A stretch of 64,000 nt of DNA, taken from Drosophila pseudoobscura. Its lineage: Eukaryota; Arthropoda; Insecta; Diptera; Drosophilidae. Positions 8,655-20,799 of this stretch are shown here, piece by piece; position 1 is the stretch's first letter, and each line of letters starts with the position of its first letter. Under the pieces are notes generated by a model. It saw only the letters and a program-made list of their open reading frames with translations. It was not told the DNA's origin and made no database searches. Where the stretch lies: contig NC_046681.1 of NCBI RefSeq assembly GCF_009870125.1, positions 6,461,001 through 6,525,000 of the forward strand, in the 5' to 3' direction. Made by a program: the position numbers and the translations under genes.

Positions 8655-9405
8655 CTGCTCTCTTCTGCAACGAAAATATGAGTCGTTGTTTTGAATGGGA
8701 GGAACGAGAGGAAAGAACAGCCAAGGCAAATTGTTGGGTTCGTACGAACCTCACCTCGGCAAAAAGCCAGTTTCGTTTTCAAGGTATATTGGGCAAATAG
8801 GGTGGGTTTTACCTGTATGTGTTGCATTTTCTGGGCCGTTTTGCCTGTTGTCCATACCCTCTTTCTCCTGACATTATGTAGCAAGTGTGTAGATACCGTG
8901 TAGTTGGCTTGTAATAAACTGGGTATAATTTTAGAAACTGAACGAAAGTGTCAACAAAAAAAAAGTGTAGAACAACTTTCGTGTTCCTACAAAAATTAGA
9001 TTCTTTCTTTGAAAACGAATAAAAGTGCAGTGCAAGCGAGCAACCATACTTATTATTATTATTATTAGAGTCGCGTCTAAAATTCGCGTAATCCCAGGCG
9101 AGAATCGAACATTCTCCAAGACCTAGGTAAGCTGTTGAAAAAAATGGAAAAGAAAATGGCGTCACATGCCTCCACACACATATGCATGTGTACATAGGCA
9201 AAGACACGGGCGCTAACCTAACGAGCACATTTCCCTTTGTACTCATTGTTGTGATATATAGAAATTAGGGCGGGAGGCGAGGAAGAAGACGCAGAAGCAC
9301 GCAATTGAATTCACAAGGTAAGTTAAGGTAAAAGCATTCAAATCAGCATACGTCACGTCACAGCGGTGACAAGAGACCAAACCAAGTTTCTGCCCTGGGA
9401 GCACT
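8655..9405 (+). other. 5' UTR region of the LENG8-like gene
   Basis: Good splice donors occur at 9127 (CCTAG|GTAAGC) and 9318 (ACAAG|GTAAGT), and an acceptor-like AAATTAG is near 9268. The leader is probably spliced, perhaps in more than one way. Exon limits cannot be fixed from sequence alone. Confidence 0.4.
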
Positions 9406-9903
9406 ATGTCGGAAGCCATGAGCGCTCCTCCGCCCTTGATACCCCAGCTGCAGGAAATGCAGCAGCAGCAGCAGCAACAGCAGCAACAGCAGCACCAGCA
9501 GCAGGCGAACTCCGTTGCCCAGCAGTGGACCAACTACGCGTGGTACGCCAACCAAAATGCAGCCGCCTACCAGCAGCAGTACCAGCAGTACTATCAGTAC
9601 TATATGCGGTACCAGCAGCAGCAGCAACAGGTAACCTCAACGATAAGTTCGTCGAACGCGCCGCCCGGATTTAGCAACGCCTTGGCAGCGCCACCACCTC
9701 CGCCCCTAGGACCCCCTCCACCACCACCCAAGTCCACTCAACCGATCAACACCAACAAGTTGCAGCAGCAGCAGCAGCAGCAACAACAGCAGCAGAAGAA
9801 TTTCGGAGGGATACGTTTTAACTTGAATTTAAATCAGAAACGCTTGGCGAACGCACCCAATCCGCTACAACAGCAGCAACAGCTGCATCAACAACAACAG
9901 CAA

Positions 9904-9935
<32 letters not shown>

Positions 9936-12317
9936 ACAACAACAACAACAGATCCAGCAGCATCAGGCACAGGCACAGCAGCCGACCCAATTGTTCAACA
10001 ATAATAGCAATATAAATAACGTTACAAACAAGAAGAAGCGGAAGCGGAAGAACAAAAACGCGAGCTTCGATCAAAGCGCATACAATAATCCGTTTAACAC
10101 TATAGCCACGCCCATAGCCCCACCGCCGCCCATTATCAGCGATGTGGTGGTGCCCAGCACACCAGACCTGAGCAAGCCACCCCCGCCCCTGCCCCTGGCT
10201 CTGGCCGCCAATGCTGAGACTACCAAACCGGAGCCGAAGGGTTCTCCAGCTGCTTCTGCAGCGTTTAAGCGTCCCAACAACTTCCAGATGACCTCCAATG
10301 ACTCCTGGCCAGACTCGTTGAATCAGTACGTTGCTCGGTGCTACTCCAAGTGCAACACGGACCTGGACAAGGACCAGATAGACATATGTCTGAAGGGCAA
10401 GATCATGGCAGCGGCCAATCGAAATGAGCTGTGGACCAGAGACTGGGACAACGAGCCTATGCCGACGGTGCACAGCGAGCGAGACGGCATCGAGGTGGTG
10501 CTTAACCACGCCACGCCTCCACAGCCAGAAAGGAGCAACTACTTCAACAAGAAACGTGAGTTGGAGCAGGAGCGGGAGAGAGACCGGGAGCGGGATCGGG
10601 AGCGGGAGCAGGAGCAAGAGAAGCCGGTCAAGGCACCGAATGTTAATCAATTCAAGCAGAGGGCGAATCAATTCAATAAAATGCCATCCAGTTACGGCCA
10701 TCAGCAGTCGTCGTCGCGGTATTCCAGGAGTCGTTCGCGGTAAGTCTGACTGTTTCCGTTGCGTGCTGGTCAAAGTCCCTAATGTCCCTCAATTGAATCC
10801 ACTTGCAGGTCCCCGTCGTCTTCGACCTCATCGAAGTACACTCACAAGAAACGTTACTCGCGATCTCATTCACGTTCGCGTTCGCATTCGGGTTCCCGCA
10901 GCAGCGATGCTGTCAGTCCGCGGGCGCGTAAAGTTCATCGTAAATCGGGTTCCAGCGAGTCTCTGGATTTCATATCCCTAACCGCAAACCTCTCGCGCAA
11001 GAAGCAGAAAATGCTAATGAAGAAAGGCAAAAGACTCGCTGCAGCAGCGGCATCGGGATCCGCCGCGGCGCACACTGGCCACTCCAAGAAAAAGCCGCAC
11101 TTCTATTCGAAACAATCGTCTGTGGGTGGGGCCGTTGATGATGACACAGCGCGCTTGCAACAGCGGGCGGCACGTTTCTCGCAGCAGGGCTCCGGCTCGG
11201 CTAAGAAATTTGTCGTCGCCATTGCAAGTTCGCCTTTTGGTCTCACCACGGCCAAAAACCGGAAGAAATTGATGCAGCAACAGCAGCAGCAGCATCTTCG
11301 TTCTGCCTTCTACGAGGATGTGGACCAGGCTAGCGGCTTAGATTTGCTCGATTTGCACATTGTAGGAACTTGTAGGGACTTAGAGAAATCCTTTTTGCGC
11401 CTGACAAAGGCTCCATCCCCGTCGGAAGTGCGGCCCGTCGAGGTGCTCACCCATTCGCTGTCCAACGTGAAGAGCAAGTGGCGTGCCAACCAGGATTATC
11501 ATTACGCGTGTGATCAGTTGAAGTCCTTAAGGCAGGATCTAACTGTAAGTGCTGCAGGTGCCGTTTTCCAGTCAATATTTTACAACTTCTTGTTCTCTTG
11601 TTTGCCGACAGGTGCAAGGTATTCGCGATCAGTTCACCGTTGAGGTGTACGAGACCCATGCACGTATTGCCATGGAGAAGGGCGACCACGAGGAGTTCAA
11701 TCAGTGCCAGACGCAGCTGAAGATGCTCTACTCCGAGCTGGGTGGCCAGAGCCATAACTCCATGGAGTTTACGGCCTATCGCATACTGTACTACATCTTC
11801 ACAAAGAATACCTTGGGTACGTCCGCCGATCGTCGTCGATCGCCGTCGATCTAAAGCACGGATTTAGTGTTACTATATTTTATATCCTTTCTCTGCAGAC
11901 ATTACCACAGTCCTGCGCTCGATATCAGCTGATCAACGCGAGAATCCTGCCATTGCGCATGCCTTGCAGTTCCGCTCGGCCTGGTCGTTGGGAAACTATT
12001 GCAAGTTGTTTGCTCTGTACAAGACGGCGCCCCTCATGTCGGGCCACATGATTGAATGGTTTTTGGAAAGGGAGCGCAAGGCTGCTCTGCGAGTCATCAT
12101 TAAATCGTAGGTGATGCCGCTTCCCCAGTGACCAGCTACTAATGCCTCCCATTTCTCTTCCAGCTACCGTCCCAGCATTAGCGTCGAATATGTTAGCAAT
12201 ATCTTGGCCTTCGATAGCATTGAGAAGTGCAAAGAATGGCTCGATACCTTCAGTTTGCCTTATGCCGCGAGCGGTGCCCAAATCGATTGCAAAAATGCCG
12301 CTGCCATAGCCATTTGA
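9406..12317 (+). CDS. LENG8/SAC3-family protein (CG6700-like)
   Basis: Coding exons 9406-10739, 10809-11544, 11612-11816, 11899-12106 and 12164-12317 give 878 residues. The N-terminal half is low complexity: polyGln tracts at residues about 19-29, 120-130 and 155-185, Pro-rich stretches, and a basic KKKRKRKNK patch that may be a nuclear signal. An Arg-Glu repeat (about 385-405) and an RS-rich, basic segment (about 430-480) follow. From about residue 620 to 850 is a helical SAC3/GANP/THP3-type region with motifs [20 protein letters not shown] and [14 protein letters not shown]. Family members such as LENG8 and yeast Thp3 act in the nucleus in transcription-coupled mRNA processing. The start is the first good ATG of the long frame. 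The large minus-strand frame at 9865-10773 is only the antisense of the CAG/CAA tracts. Family assignment is strong; the exact role is inference. Confidence 0.9.
9460..9500 (+). repeat. CAG/CAA repeat encoding polyGln, first tract
   Basis: Mixed CAG and CAA codons give an N-terminal run of 11 glutamines, then His and more Gln. The codon mixing suggests a tract kept for its protein sequence. Confidence 0.8.
9763..9795 (+). repeat. CAG/CAA repeat, second tract
   Basis: About 11 glutamine codons within the LENG8-like gene. Confidence 0.8.
9868..9961 (+). repeat. CAG/CAA repeat, longest polyGln tract
   Basis: Almost unbroken CAA/CAG codons encode more than 25 glutamines interrupted by Leu-His and Ile. 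This is the most length-variable-looking part of the gene. Confidence 0.85.
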
Positions 12318-13857
12318 AGCAATCCACTTAGAACATAGATACACATCTGAGAGAAACACATTTACCCCTGTGTACCTAGCATTTCCGAAATTCTCGGGGC
12401 CAGGTACACGTTTTAGGAACGCGTATTCCCCTATCCGCGTTTAACCACTTTGTAAATATTTTAGGTATTTTTAGTGCTCGCGTTCCCCTGAACGATAATT
12501 CAGAAAATTCAACACAGAACGTGTTGGTGTCCCCTTGAAACCATCTCTTACCCTGAACCGGCGTCCTCTCACTGTGGATTTGTCTACGAAACGATAGAAA
12601 CTACCTCAGACCCTCATTATTTGCCAGAAAAATAATTCATCTTTCGACTACAAGGAAGGACACGATCTAAATCAACTGGCTTTTCATCCACCAGCAGGGG
12701 AGAAACTAAATGGAAACTATACGATTGTTCCTGGATGGAATCGACGATGGGATCCAGGCTCTGTGCTTTTGCGGATTTCGCCGGATTGGATAAACTATTT
12801 CATTCAGGAGCTGGCCCTAACATTGGAATTGGATGGAATCGGGTTGAACGAACAACGATTTTTGCATATTTTCATCGTTGGTCTCGAAAAGTTTCTGATT
12901 GAAATATTGCAGAAAACCAACCCATTCGATATTAAACCTCTAGGAAACCGTACAGGGACCACGGATGCATCAGAAATGATGGTGGCTCGAGTAATGCCCG
13001 CACTCCGGTCCACTAATAACTCGATGAAGCCTGAACAACGTCGTGAACTAACAAACTATTGTTTCAAAAAGCAAGAGAACATTGTGAAGCCATCGCCAAA
13101 CTCCAAGAGCTTACGTGTGCTGTGTGCTGAAAACAAATTTTTGTTTCTGTTTTTTTTTTGAATATTATTTTCCACTCTTTTTCCTTCATTTTTAAACTAA
13201 TATTAAGGCTTAGGCTTAATGTTTGTTGTCTTCTTTAAATTATTGAAACGGTTTATACTAATGTCTTGTCTCTCTATTGTATACCTGTATATATACAACC
13301 ATCACCACCACCAGTACCGGTACCAGTACGAGTACCAGAACCAGAACCAGAATCAGAACCAACTGCAGCCACGATGCGATGCAACAAGCAGCTCAACACA
13401 CGCCGCTATCGCTTCGGAAGATCAAAGTCCGGCCCCGACACGTTTTTGGAGTACGGCCCGTCTCTCCAGTCTCTCCAGTCTCGCAATCATCCATCCATTC
13501 AAGGGAAGCCAGCAAGTTTGCGCGCCATTTGTAAGCTCTTCCAATTTTAATTCGTGTCATTAAGTGGGTCCCCGTTATGAATTGGCTAAGATTATTGAAC
13601 AAAACCATTTCTAGACTGGGGAAAAGTTGAAGGAAAATACTACACCATGTAGTAAATTGTACAATAGACTAGTATTAGTGGTAATGCTATCTTTTTAAGC
13701 TAAGTTTACCTGTTACATTTACGTTTAACCTCCATGATGTTGGAAAAAAGAGGGAAAACAACTCGAGATATTCAAGTGCATCTTTCCACAGTTCCGGCAC
13801 AAGATGCGAGCCCGTTGCATGAAAAGTAAAACTAAAACCCCGCTCCTAAAGAATAAA
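12318..13857 (+). other. Probable 3' UTR of the LENG8-like gene
   Basis: No poly(A) signal is evident until AATAAA at 13852-13857, so the 3' UTR may be about 1.5 kb. It contains a stop-free frame of 188 codons at 12598-13161 without an early ATG (see findings), a T-run near 13150, and an (AGTACC/CCAGAA) repeat near 13310-13360. Confidence 0.45.
13852..13857 (+). terminator. Poly(A) signal, LENG8-like gene
   Basis: AATAAA about 210 bases upstream of the next promoter, the only canonical signal in this interval. Confidence 0.45.
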
Positions 13858-14065
13858 CCGAGAAAAAACCAGCAACAAGTGTTTTCTTCCTGCGAGCTCC
13901 CGGCTCCGGCTGCTGCTCCGCCCTCTCCTTCCACAGCTCTCGCCTTCCAGCCACACGCACCCGGAGAGCTTTAGCCGGGACACGAGCCAAGCGGCCCGCC
14001 GATGTGGGGGCCCGAGCTTTTTCAACAACGCGTAGCGGATGCTGTCGGAGGCTCAACCCAACCGC

Positions 14066-14102
14066 TATTTAAGGATGCTGCGTTGCTGCCTTAGCCTCAG
14101 TC
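14066..14102 (+). promoter_or_regulatory. Probable Nos core promoter (TATA + Inr)
   Basis: TATTTAAG at 14066-14073 is followed by a perfect initiator TCAGTC at 14097-14102. The initiator A (14099) is 33 bases from the TATA start, the normal spacing. It lies between the 3' end of the LENG8-like gene and a noncoding exon leading into Nos. Assignment to Nos is by position and strand. Confidence 0.6.
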
Positions 14103-14349
14103 AACGCGCGGCGTTCGTTGGCAGAAAACAACATTCTAGTGAACCAACCAGCCGGAGAAAGTCAAAGGCTTCGATTTCTTTAAGAGCATCCATTCTGTGT
14201 TCTTCTCTTGTGTTCTCCGTGTGGTGCAGTGGCCAAATCAAAGACTTGTTCAATTCATCGAAAATCTTGTTCATCGGTCCAGTGTGTGAAAAAGTTATTC
14301 ATTTCCAATCATGTTTACTGGTTGAATCGGCGTTAATATCCCCGAAGAG
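14099..14349 (+). other. Nos: Probable Nos 5' noncoding exon
   Basis: Runs from the initiator to a donor GAAGAG|GTAAAG at 14349/14350. The next good acceptor on the same strand before the Nos start codon is CAATCTGCAG at 20631. D. melanogaster Nos also has noncoding first exons and more than one promoter. Confidence 0.5.
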
Positions 14350-17300
14350 GTAAAGTAATCGCCTACTTATGGGGATTTCACACTATTTATTGGAGATATT
14401 AGTGTAAAACGACACTGGCTTAATAGATTTGGGCCTGTTCCAAAGTGAATCACATAACATTAAACACATAACTGTACTGAATTGGAATTGGAATGAAAAT
14501 TTACTAAAATTGATTGTTTCCTATAAATACACAAAGCTCAGATGCTTGAGACATTTTTTTGTTTTCAAAACTCATCAAAACCAGCGATTTAAAAGCATGA
14601 TTGCGAAAATACCCATTCTTAGTCTTGAAGTAATCCAGTAAATTCTGTATAAGTAAATCATACTTTTCCGGTACTGGTTGAGAACTGGTAATTCCAATCA
14701 GAAATAGTGACACATTTATTAATAATAATAAAATACTTTACTAAAAACATTTTCTTAAAAAAATTGCATAAATTATTGCAAAAAGTAAAAGTTTAGACCC
14801 AGGGATTTGACAGAATGTTCGAATGAGAAAATTTCCGTTCGTCATCCAGATAACAATCCCGTTAACACTCAGAATTAATCATCCAAAACACCACATTACA
14901 CTTTTCCGGCACTGCTTGATAACCGAAAACCATAATTACACAGATTGATTAGTCCCTTAAAATCCAGTTGTACGAGTATTGCTGATCCAACGGTATTAAA
15001 TCGGCCCAGAGCTGACGAACAGCAATAGCCGTTTGCTAATAGCACACAGTAGTGGTTGTAAAGTACAATCTATTCGAAATCTGATATTGCAAGGGGTTCT
15101 CTGAAGTGTTAATAGAGTAATTATGGCCACAATAATTACTCAAATCTAGGCAGCGCTAGGCTAATGCCTAAAAGACGGTTGATTAATGTTGGAGGAATTT
15201 TTAAATCCCAGTTGCATGTGAATCCCACTCTGCCCCCAAGTTGAAGATAATTAATGGAAGTGAATCATTAATAAATGGCACACTAATAAATGCCACTCGA
15301 ACCCGACCACTTGACGCCCATTAAGTACTCAAGTTCGTCAAAGAGCTGAGAATGACAGTTATAAAATATCTCCTAACTCGATTTCCAGCGCAAATTGAAA
15401 AACAATTAGCAGGAAAAATGTTCTCCCGAGCGAACTTTCAGTGGGCGCTGGTATGGGCCCACTTCCGGTGGCCCTGTCCCAGCTGCCGACGTTGAACGGA
15501 TGACAAGCTTGTGACAAGCCGGCCTCCACAGATTTCTCCGTTTTGTTAAAGGGAAATAGAAAATCGTAATGTCGCTAATGTCATGCCTGCAATTGTCCGA
15601 CTGCACTGAAGACGCTAGGCCTGTCTATTGAAAGCCAGCGAATCGAGCTGGCAGCGAACAAAGGATTACGCTGGGAAATTGGAACGAGTAAACGGGTGTT
15701 TATATAATTAAAATCCATTTGAAGAAGCTTCAGTCTCATATTAACCATGTAGACATTTTTCCAGAAATTCCATTTGTTGATTAAGTCAAAGGTTTTGGGG
15801 TTTCGCCTCCGCCGCTTGGCTAAACCTCCCTCCTTTACTTCGTATACGCTATATTTAAATGTGTGTTACCGTGTTGGGGCCGGGCTTCAAACATCTAAAC
15901 AATAAATAAACATCCAATATTGACTATCAAAACGGCAGCCGCAGCTGAGTCTGACATTACAAAGAATAGCACAAGTAGAAATTTCCCGACATTATGTGTG
16001 AATATTTCATACGTGCACACACTTGTGCACTCCTACTCGTATCTGGCTGGGGATGGCATTCATGCCAATCCATCGCTATCCCTTTCATATGGAAATGGGG
16101 AGCCAGCCCGTTTACCTTTTCGGCACCAACTTGGGGATGGCCACAGGATTCTGTCCACTTGGCGGTGGCGCTTACTTTGAGTATCTTCGCCGCATAAATA
16201 CATATCGCATTGTATCCACTCCCCAGCTGGGTCTGGATGGATTTTAAATTGCTAAAAATGAATTTCGGGTAAACGAGAACAGGTTACAGAGATGAGTTGC
16301 GGATTTGCAATTTATTCAATTTATTAAAATATTTGGGCTTAGCCGAAATGTAAGCCCGTAGCCTACAAATTTTGACTTTTATTGAACGTATCCATCAATG
16401 AGCGATTTATCTGGCCAAATATCAAGCTCAAAAAATTCTTGCGAATAGCGTTTAGTGTGCCAATCCAGTTTTTAATAATTAAATATATCCCTCACATTGA
16501 ACGGTGTCCGAATTCGCAGGTCGTGTCCCGCAGGGACATTGAGAAGACGTCTCCATTTATGGTCATTCTAGGCCTATTATTGTCATGAGAGTTCTTACGA
16601 GTACGTAATCCCCTTCCAAATCCTAGCTACCTTCAGCCGATACACCTTCATTCGAGCCAGGACTCGCACTTGACCGCAAGCGTAGGCGGCTCTGGGCCTT
16701 TGTTGGTACCATTTTGGTGCCTGTTTTCCCACACCCACACCACTGCTTGGCCAACTATTGAGCCCGTGTTGGGTTACCCATTTAACTGGGTTTTTCTTAA
16801 CAGATTTTCCGGTTTTCAGATTTCCTCCTTGCGTTTGTATTTGTATTTTTGTCTGCTGCTTTGCATTGTGCATGCCAGCTTTTTCTTTCGGTCTTTTATT
16901 TACACTGTTTGCTTTTGTCTTTCAAATGTACGATTTCCGTTGGTCTTCGGTTTTTTTTTTCACGCGGCTGTGTTGTCATTTGAGATAATACTGAAAGCTT
17001 TCTGCGTCTGTCGTCGTTGTTATGGCTTTGTTCAAGAGTTTATTTTAAAGCAATTGATTGGGTTTAAACCGATGAGGGGATGAGGAGGAATTTTGGGAAG
17101 GAAAGCTGAGATTTGCATACTGCCGCTGTGGAAAATGGAAAGCAATTGGGATTGAATTATCCTTTACTGGCGGATCTTATCCATTATGTGTTTCCATGAG
17201 CGGAACCCTTTCATGTTTCTTCGTGTTCACGTATGTTTAAGTGTGTAATATACCTACACACGTGTACATTTGCAATTTGTAATGCAAAGTAAGAGGTGGA

Positions 17301-20243
17301 GAGACCAGGAAACAGGTAACAGGTAGAAGGATGGTAGGGCAGCACTCAATAGGGCCACATTGCTCAATGGCGGACTGCGAGGGTCCGTGGAACATCTGGA
17401 GCTGGAGCATATACAGAAAGGAGCGCAAAAAACACACAATTATTTGTGCAACTATTTAGTACATATATCAGGGCCTCATCGGGGCATCATAAATATGGTA
17501 ATGCGACAAAGATATAGAAATTAAGATAGGAAAGATAGGTTTAGACCAGGTTGATGCTAATATTATGAGCCTAGTAAATGTTCATTAAAGTTTGAACCGA
17601 TTAAAATTATAATCACGAGCGGAAATCGGCTACGAGTGGGAGTATACGAAGATCGTGGAAAAAATTTAGTTTTTAAGTGGACATATTGGAACTAGATTCA
17701 ATGTTTTTTTTAGCTAATATATTACCTAATATATTTTCTATTGCTAATATTTTCATATTACACCGTTTTTAGCTTTAACTTTAGTAGCTATTCGATTGAA
17801 AGGCACTGCAATTCCACATTATTTAATTATTTAATCCAGCTCAAATACCGCTCATCTCGTTCATTTTGAAGTCAGCCAAGACTTCAAAACAACAAATCGT
17901 TCCAGCTACGAGCATACTTCAGAGGCTCTGTCTCGAGAGACTTTCTGCCTTTCCACAGCTCCTCAACTTCCTAATTCCCGCGGCGCTTATTAGTTGGGGA
18001 ACGAGGAGGGGCAGCAGGCGTAGATAGATGGGAGCCTGCACATTTCCAGCAATTAAAAGTGTCTTTATGGCACTGCCACAAAACCAGAAGCCACTGCGCG
18101 GGCTTCGTGATAACTTCTCTTAATCAAAAAGTGACGAAGCTCCCACTGCTCTATGAAAATTCAATTAGTTTACCTTTAATTTGTGGCCGAAACGGGGGCA
18201 GAGTTATTTATTCGTCTCCAAAGGCTGCTCAGGGGGCACGGGGAAACTGATTAACGTTTGAAAAGTTGAAGACAACAGCTGTTGAACCCTTTCGCTGGCG
18301 CCCCGGCAACCGGATTCGAATCGGTTTAACCTTTCACGCCGAATCACTTTTCACGCTCTTCACTTTTTTTGCGGCAGATGTTGCATCCTTTTTCTTGAAG
18401 AACATTTTCTTTCGGTGCTCGTTTATTTGTTGAGTGTCAGATGTGTTTCAAGAAAGTGTCAGCGCTTATATATACATATATTTAAACACTCTTAGGTATG
18501 TTTAAATTTAATTAAATCTATTTTCGTTTAAAGAAATTTGCAAAAAAAAATATTTGAATTAGCGAGTGTCAGATGTGAATACATATAATGATCGTAATTC
18601 CGTGGTTCGTTCTGGTTTATCGTTCATTTAAAGAGATCCAAGCATGAAGGACTCGATTAGAGGAGATCGTGTTTCTATTCGCCTTGAAAAGCATTTGCAA
18701 CGAAGACCGTGTGTTCAACAGAAAACTGTGGCAGAACTTATCTAGTTCCAAAAATTATGTTTTTGTGTTAAATATTTTCGTGGCATTTAAATTAGTTTTA
18801 TTCGCATATTCGAGACATATGTATGTACCTTTTGTCACAAAGATTCACCGGACGTAGAGCCACAGCCACAGCCACGCCCGGCGAGCCGTGAACATGCTGG
18901 GCATCTGATATAATTTTTTTTTGTATTCGGGGCTTTCGTTTCATGGTTTCCAAGCCCCCATTCAAAACATTATTTGCTGCCAAGCAAAACTGAATGACTG
19001 GTGAAATCGATTAGGCTTTGATGATTTTCTGCTACTGGCACATCCCCATATGGCACAGATGAGTAAGGGCACTATCCCCAAAACCATATTCCGTTCAATG
19101 AGCACTCCACGCACATTAAAACTCGAAATCAATTGTCGAAATATTTACTTTGCTGGCACCCACACAAGCCTCCTTCTGCGAATGTCCCCGCCACTCCTTT
19201 GTCTCTCTAATTACCGTCTAATGGCCAGATTCTTATTTAAATCAGTAATCATAAAATGAATGTTTTATGGGTATGTTTTATTCCTGAAAATTAATGTTGC
19301 AGTCAGAAGTGCCGTAAAGTAGAGTCGATTTAGTCGCATCCCTCTGTAATATCATAGTGGTTTCCAATGTTTCCCCATTCATTCTATATTCCCCAAATTT
19401 TACCATCTGTTGGAGGATTCCATATATTTTTGCAGGCGAGGCTCGCTCTATATGAACTCTACTATAAAAGGGTTTGTCCTTGAGAATTGGAAAACACTTT
19501 AGATCCCATATTTTTAAAGAAATATATAGCTTAAGAATGTTCGAAACGGCTTCCCATGTGTACTGGGTAAAGCATTGTCGAGTCACTCTGCAATAGCAAC
19601 AATCGTTTTGTTTAATGACAAATTTTGTAAAATTGCTTCAGCAAATCAAAATACAAATGAAAATGACCACAATTTTCGCTTTATTTTGTTTAATTTGCTT
19701 TTATTTTGGGGCGGCGTACTTCTGGGTGCGAGTGTTTTTTGTTTGTTCAGGCTAATCAATCAATCAATCAATTAATTGCCCGGCTGGCTTTGAGTACATA
19801 AGTCTATTTTTGTAGCTAAAAGCCAGCCTTTGTGCTGCTCCTGTTCCGGTGGCTACGATCCTTAGGCATTTGGAGTGGATGGGGAGAGTGTGGCATACTA
19901 GGAGGATGATGTTGATGGCAAACATCAACCAACATTAAACTAGTGCAACGCTGTAGTCGATATTCCAACTGTATAATAGGTAGTGCAGAGATTGGTTTCT
20001 TGGACATTTATTAAAAAATGGTTAATTATTCTGGCTAAAACATTTATCTGGTGGGTAGATGTTGACAACTGACAGTCCTTAGCAAACAATTAATTAAGAA
20101 TTTAAAAAATACCTACGTATTTACATACATTCTTATCTTAAACGTAACCCTATAAAGTATCAGAGTATTTAAAAAATCTTTAATCCATTTGGTTCCTATG
20201 ACAGCTTTATGTTTTACTCGATTTCTTCCGTATTTCCTTGCTC

Positions 20244-20292
20244 GTATAAGATCAAACCACTTGAAGTGAGGTAGTTACTCCAGATCTTATAC
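20244..20292. repeat. Inverted repeat with 10-bp perfect arms
   Basis: GTATAAGATC at 20244-20253 pairs exactly with GATCTTATAC at 20283-20292. An inner CACTT/AAGTG pair in the 29-base loop could extend a hairpin. It probably belongs to old repeat DNA together with the neighbouring element. Confidence 0.5.
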
Positions 20293-20345
20293 AATATATT
20301 GTAAAATGTTTACGCACTAAGCTGAAAGTTAATGCAATATATAAT

Positions 20346-20423
20346 GATAATGGTATCAGAAACACTTTCGGCCATATACCATGTACCAATTCCTTATACC
20401 CTACTCCCTCGAGTACCACCGGG
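20346..20423 (-). repeat. Degraded dispersed repeat in Nos intron 1
   Basis: On the minus strand this reads CCGGTGGTACTCGAGGGAG, then AGGGTATAAGGAATT and a GGCCGAAAGTGTTTC tail. It resembles a short non-coding repeat commonly scattered in Drosophila non-coding DNA (CCGGTACTCG followed by AGGGTATA). Similar pieces are at about 31112-31145 and 42907-42945. Confidence 0.35.
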
Positions 20424-20631
20424 AATGAGCTTTTGCATGTCTTGTGCCTGTTTGCACTCACTCACCCGTTCGCTGGCGGTCGTTTTTCCTCGGTTATTTT
20501 CACTGTTAGCATCTGGCATGCTCCGCTTAGTTTTATTAGCTTGACGTAGAGTACCCCCAGTTCCTTCTATACCCGTATTTATGGCTGTCCAAATACTAAC
20601 ACAACTTTTCTGAAAACTTTTCAATCTGCAG

Positions 20632-20799
20632 TAAACCAATTGGATGTGGCCACAGAGTTTTTACACGAGAATTTAATCAAAAACTTGAAGTGGAAGCTGT
20701 CGAGAGGTTCACCTGTTGGCTGCATTTTAAACGAGCGCGGCGAGCAATAAGCGGCCGAGCAGGTTGGTCGAGAGCCCGCCAAAGGAGGCCCTGGACAAG
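20632..20799 (+). other. Nos: Nos 5' UTR in the first coding exon
   Basis: Begins after the acceptor at 20631. An in-frame non-ATG extension upstream of the start codon reaches 20764, but the known NOS start [18 protein letters not shown] is at 20800. Confidence 0.6.

Larger units (their letters stand above)
14350..20631 (+). other. Nos: Nos first intron (about 6.3 kb)
   Basis: Ends with a CTAAC branch-like sequence and CAATCTGCAG. Stop-free stretches such as 16670-17083 and the overlapping frames at 15920-16247 show no promoter, signal or family motif, so I regard them as chance. A hairpin and a degraded dispersed repeat near the 3' end are listed separately. The interval is likely to hold enhancers or alternative promoters, which I cannot pinpoint. 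Confidence 0.45.

Noticed and set aside
9865-10773. 302-codon minus-strand frame, Leu-rich
   Set aside because: It is the antisense of the CAG/CAA polyGln tracts and downstream coding sequence of the LENG8-like gene. Poly-Leu from antisense glutamine codons is a known artefact, and there is no promoter or family match.
16670-17083. 137-codon plus-strand frame with apolar stretches in Nos intron 1
   Set aside because: T-rich DNA gives chance Phe/Leu-rich frames. No promoter, no defined membrane topology, and overlapping frames are equally open.
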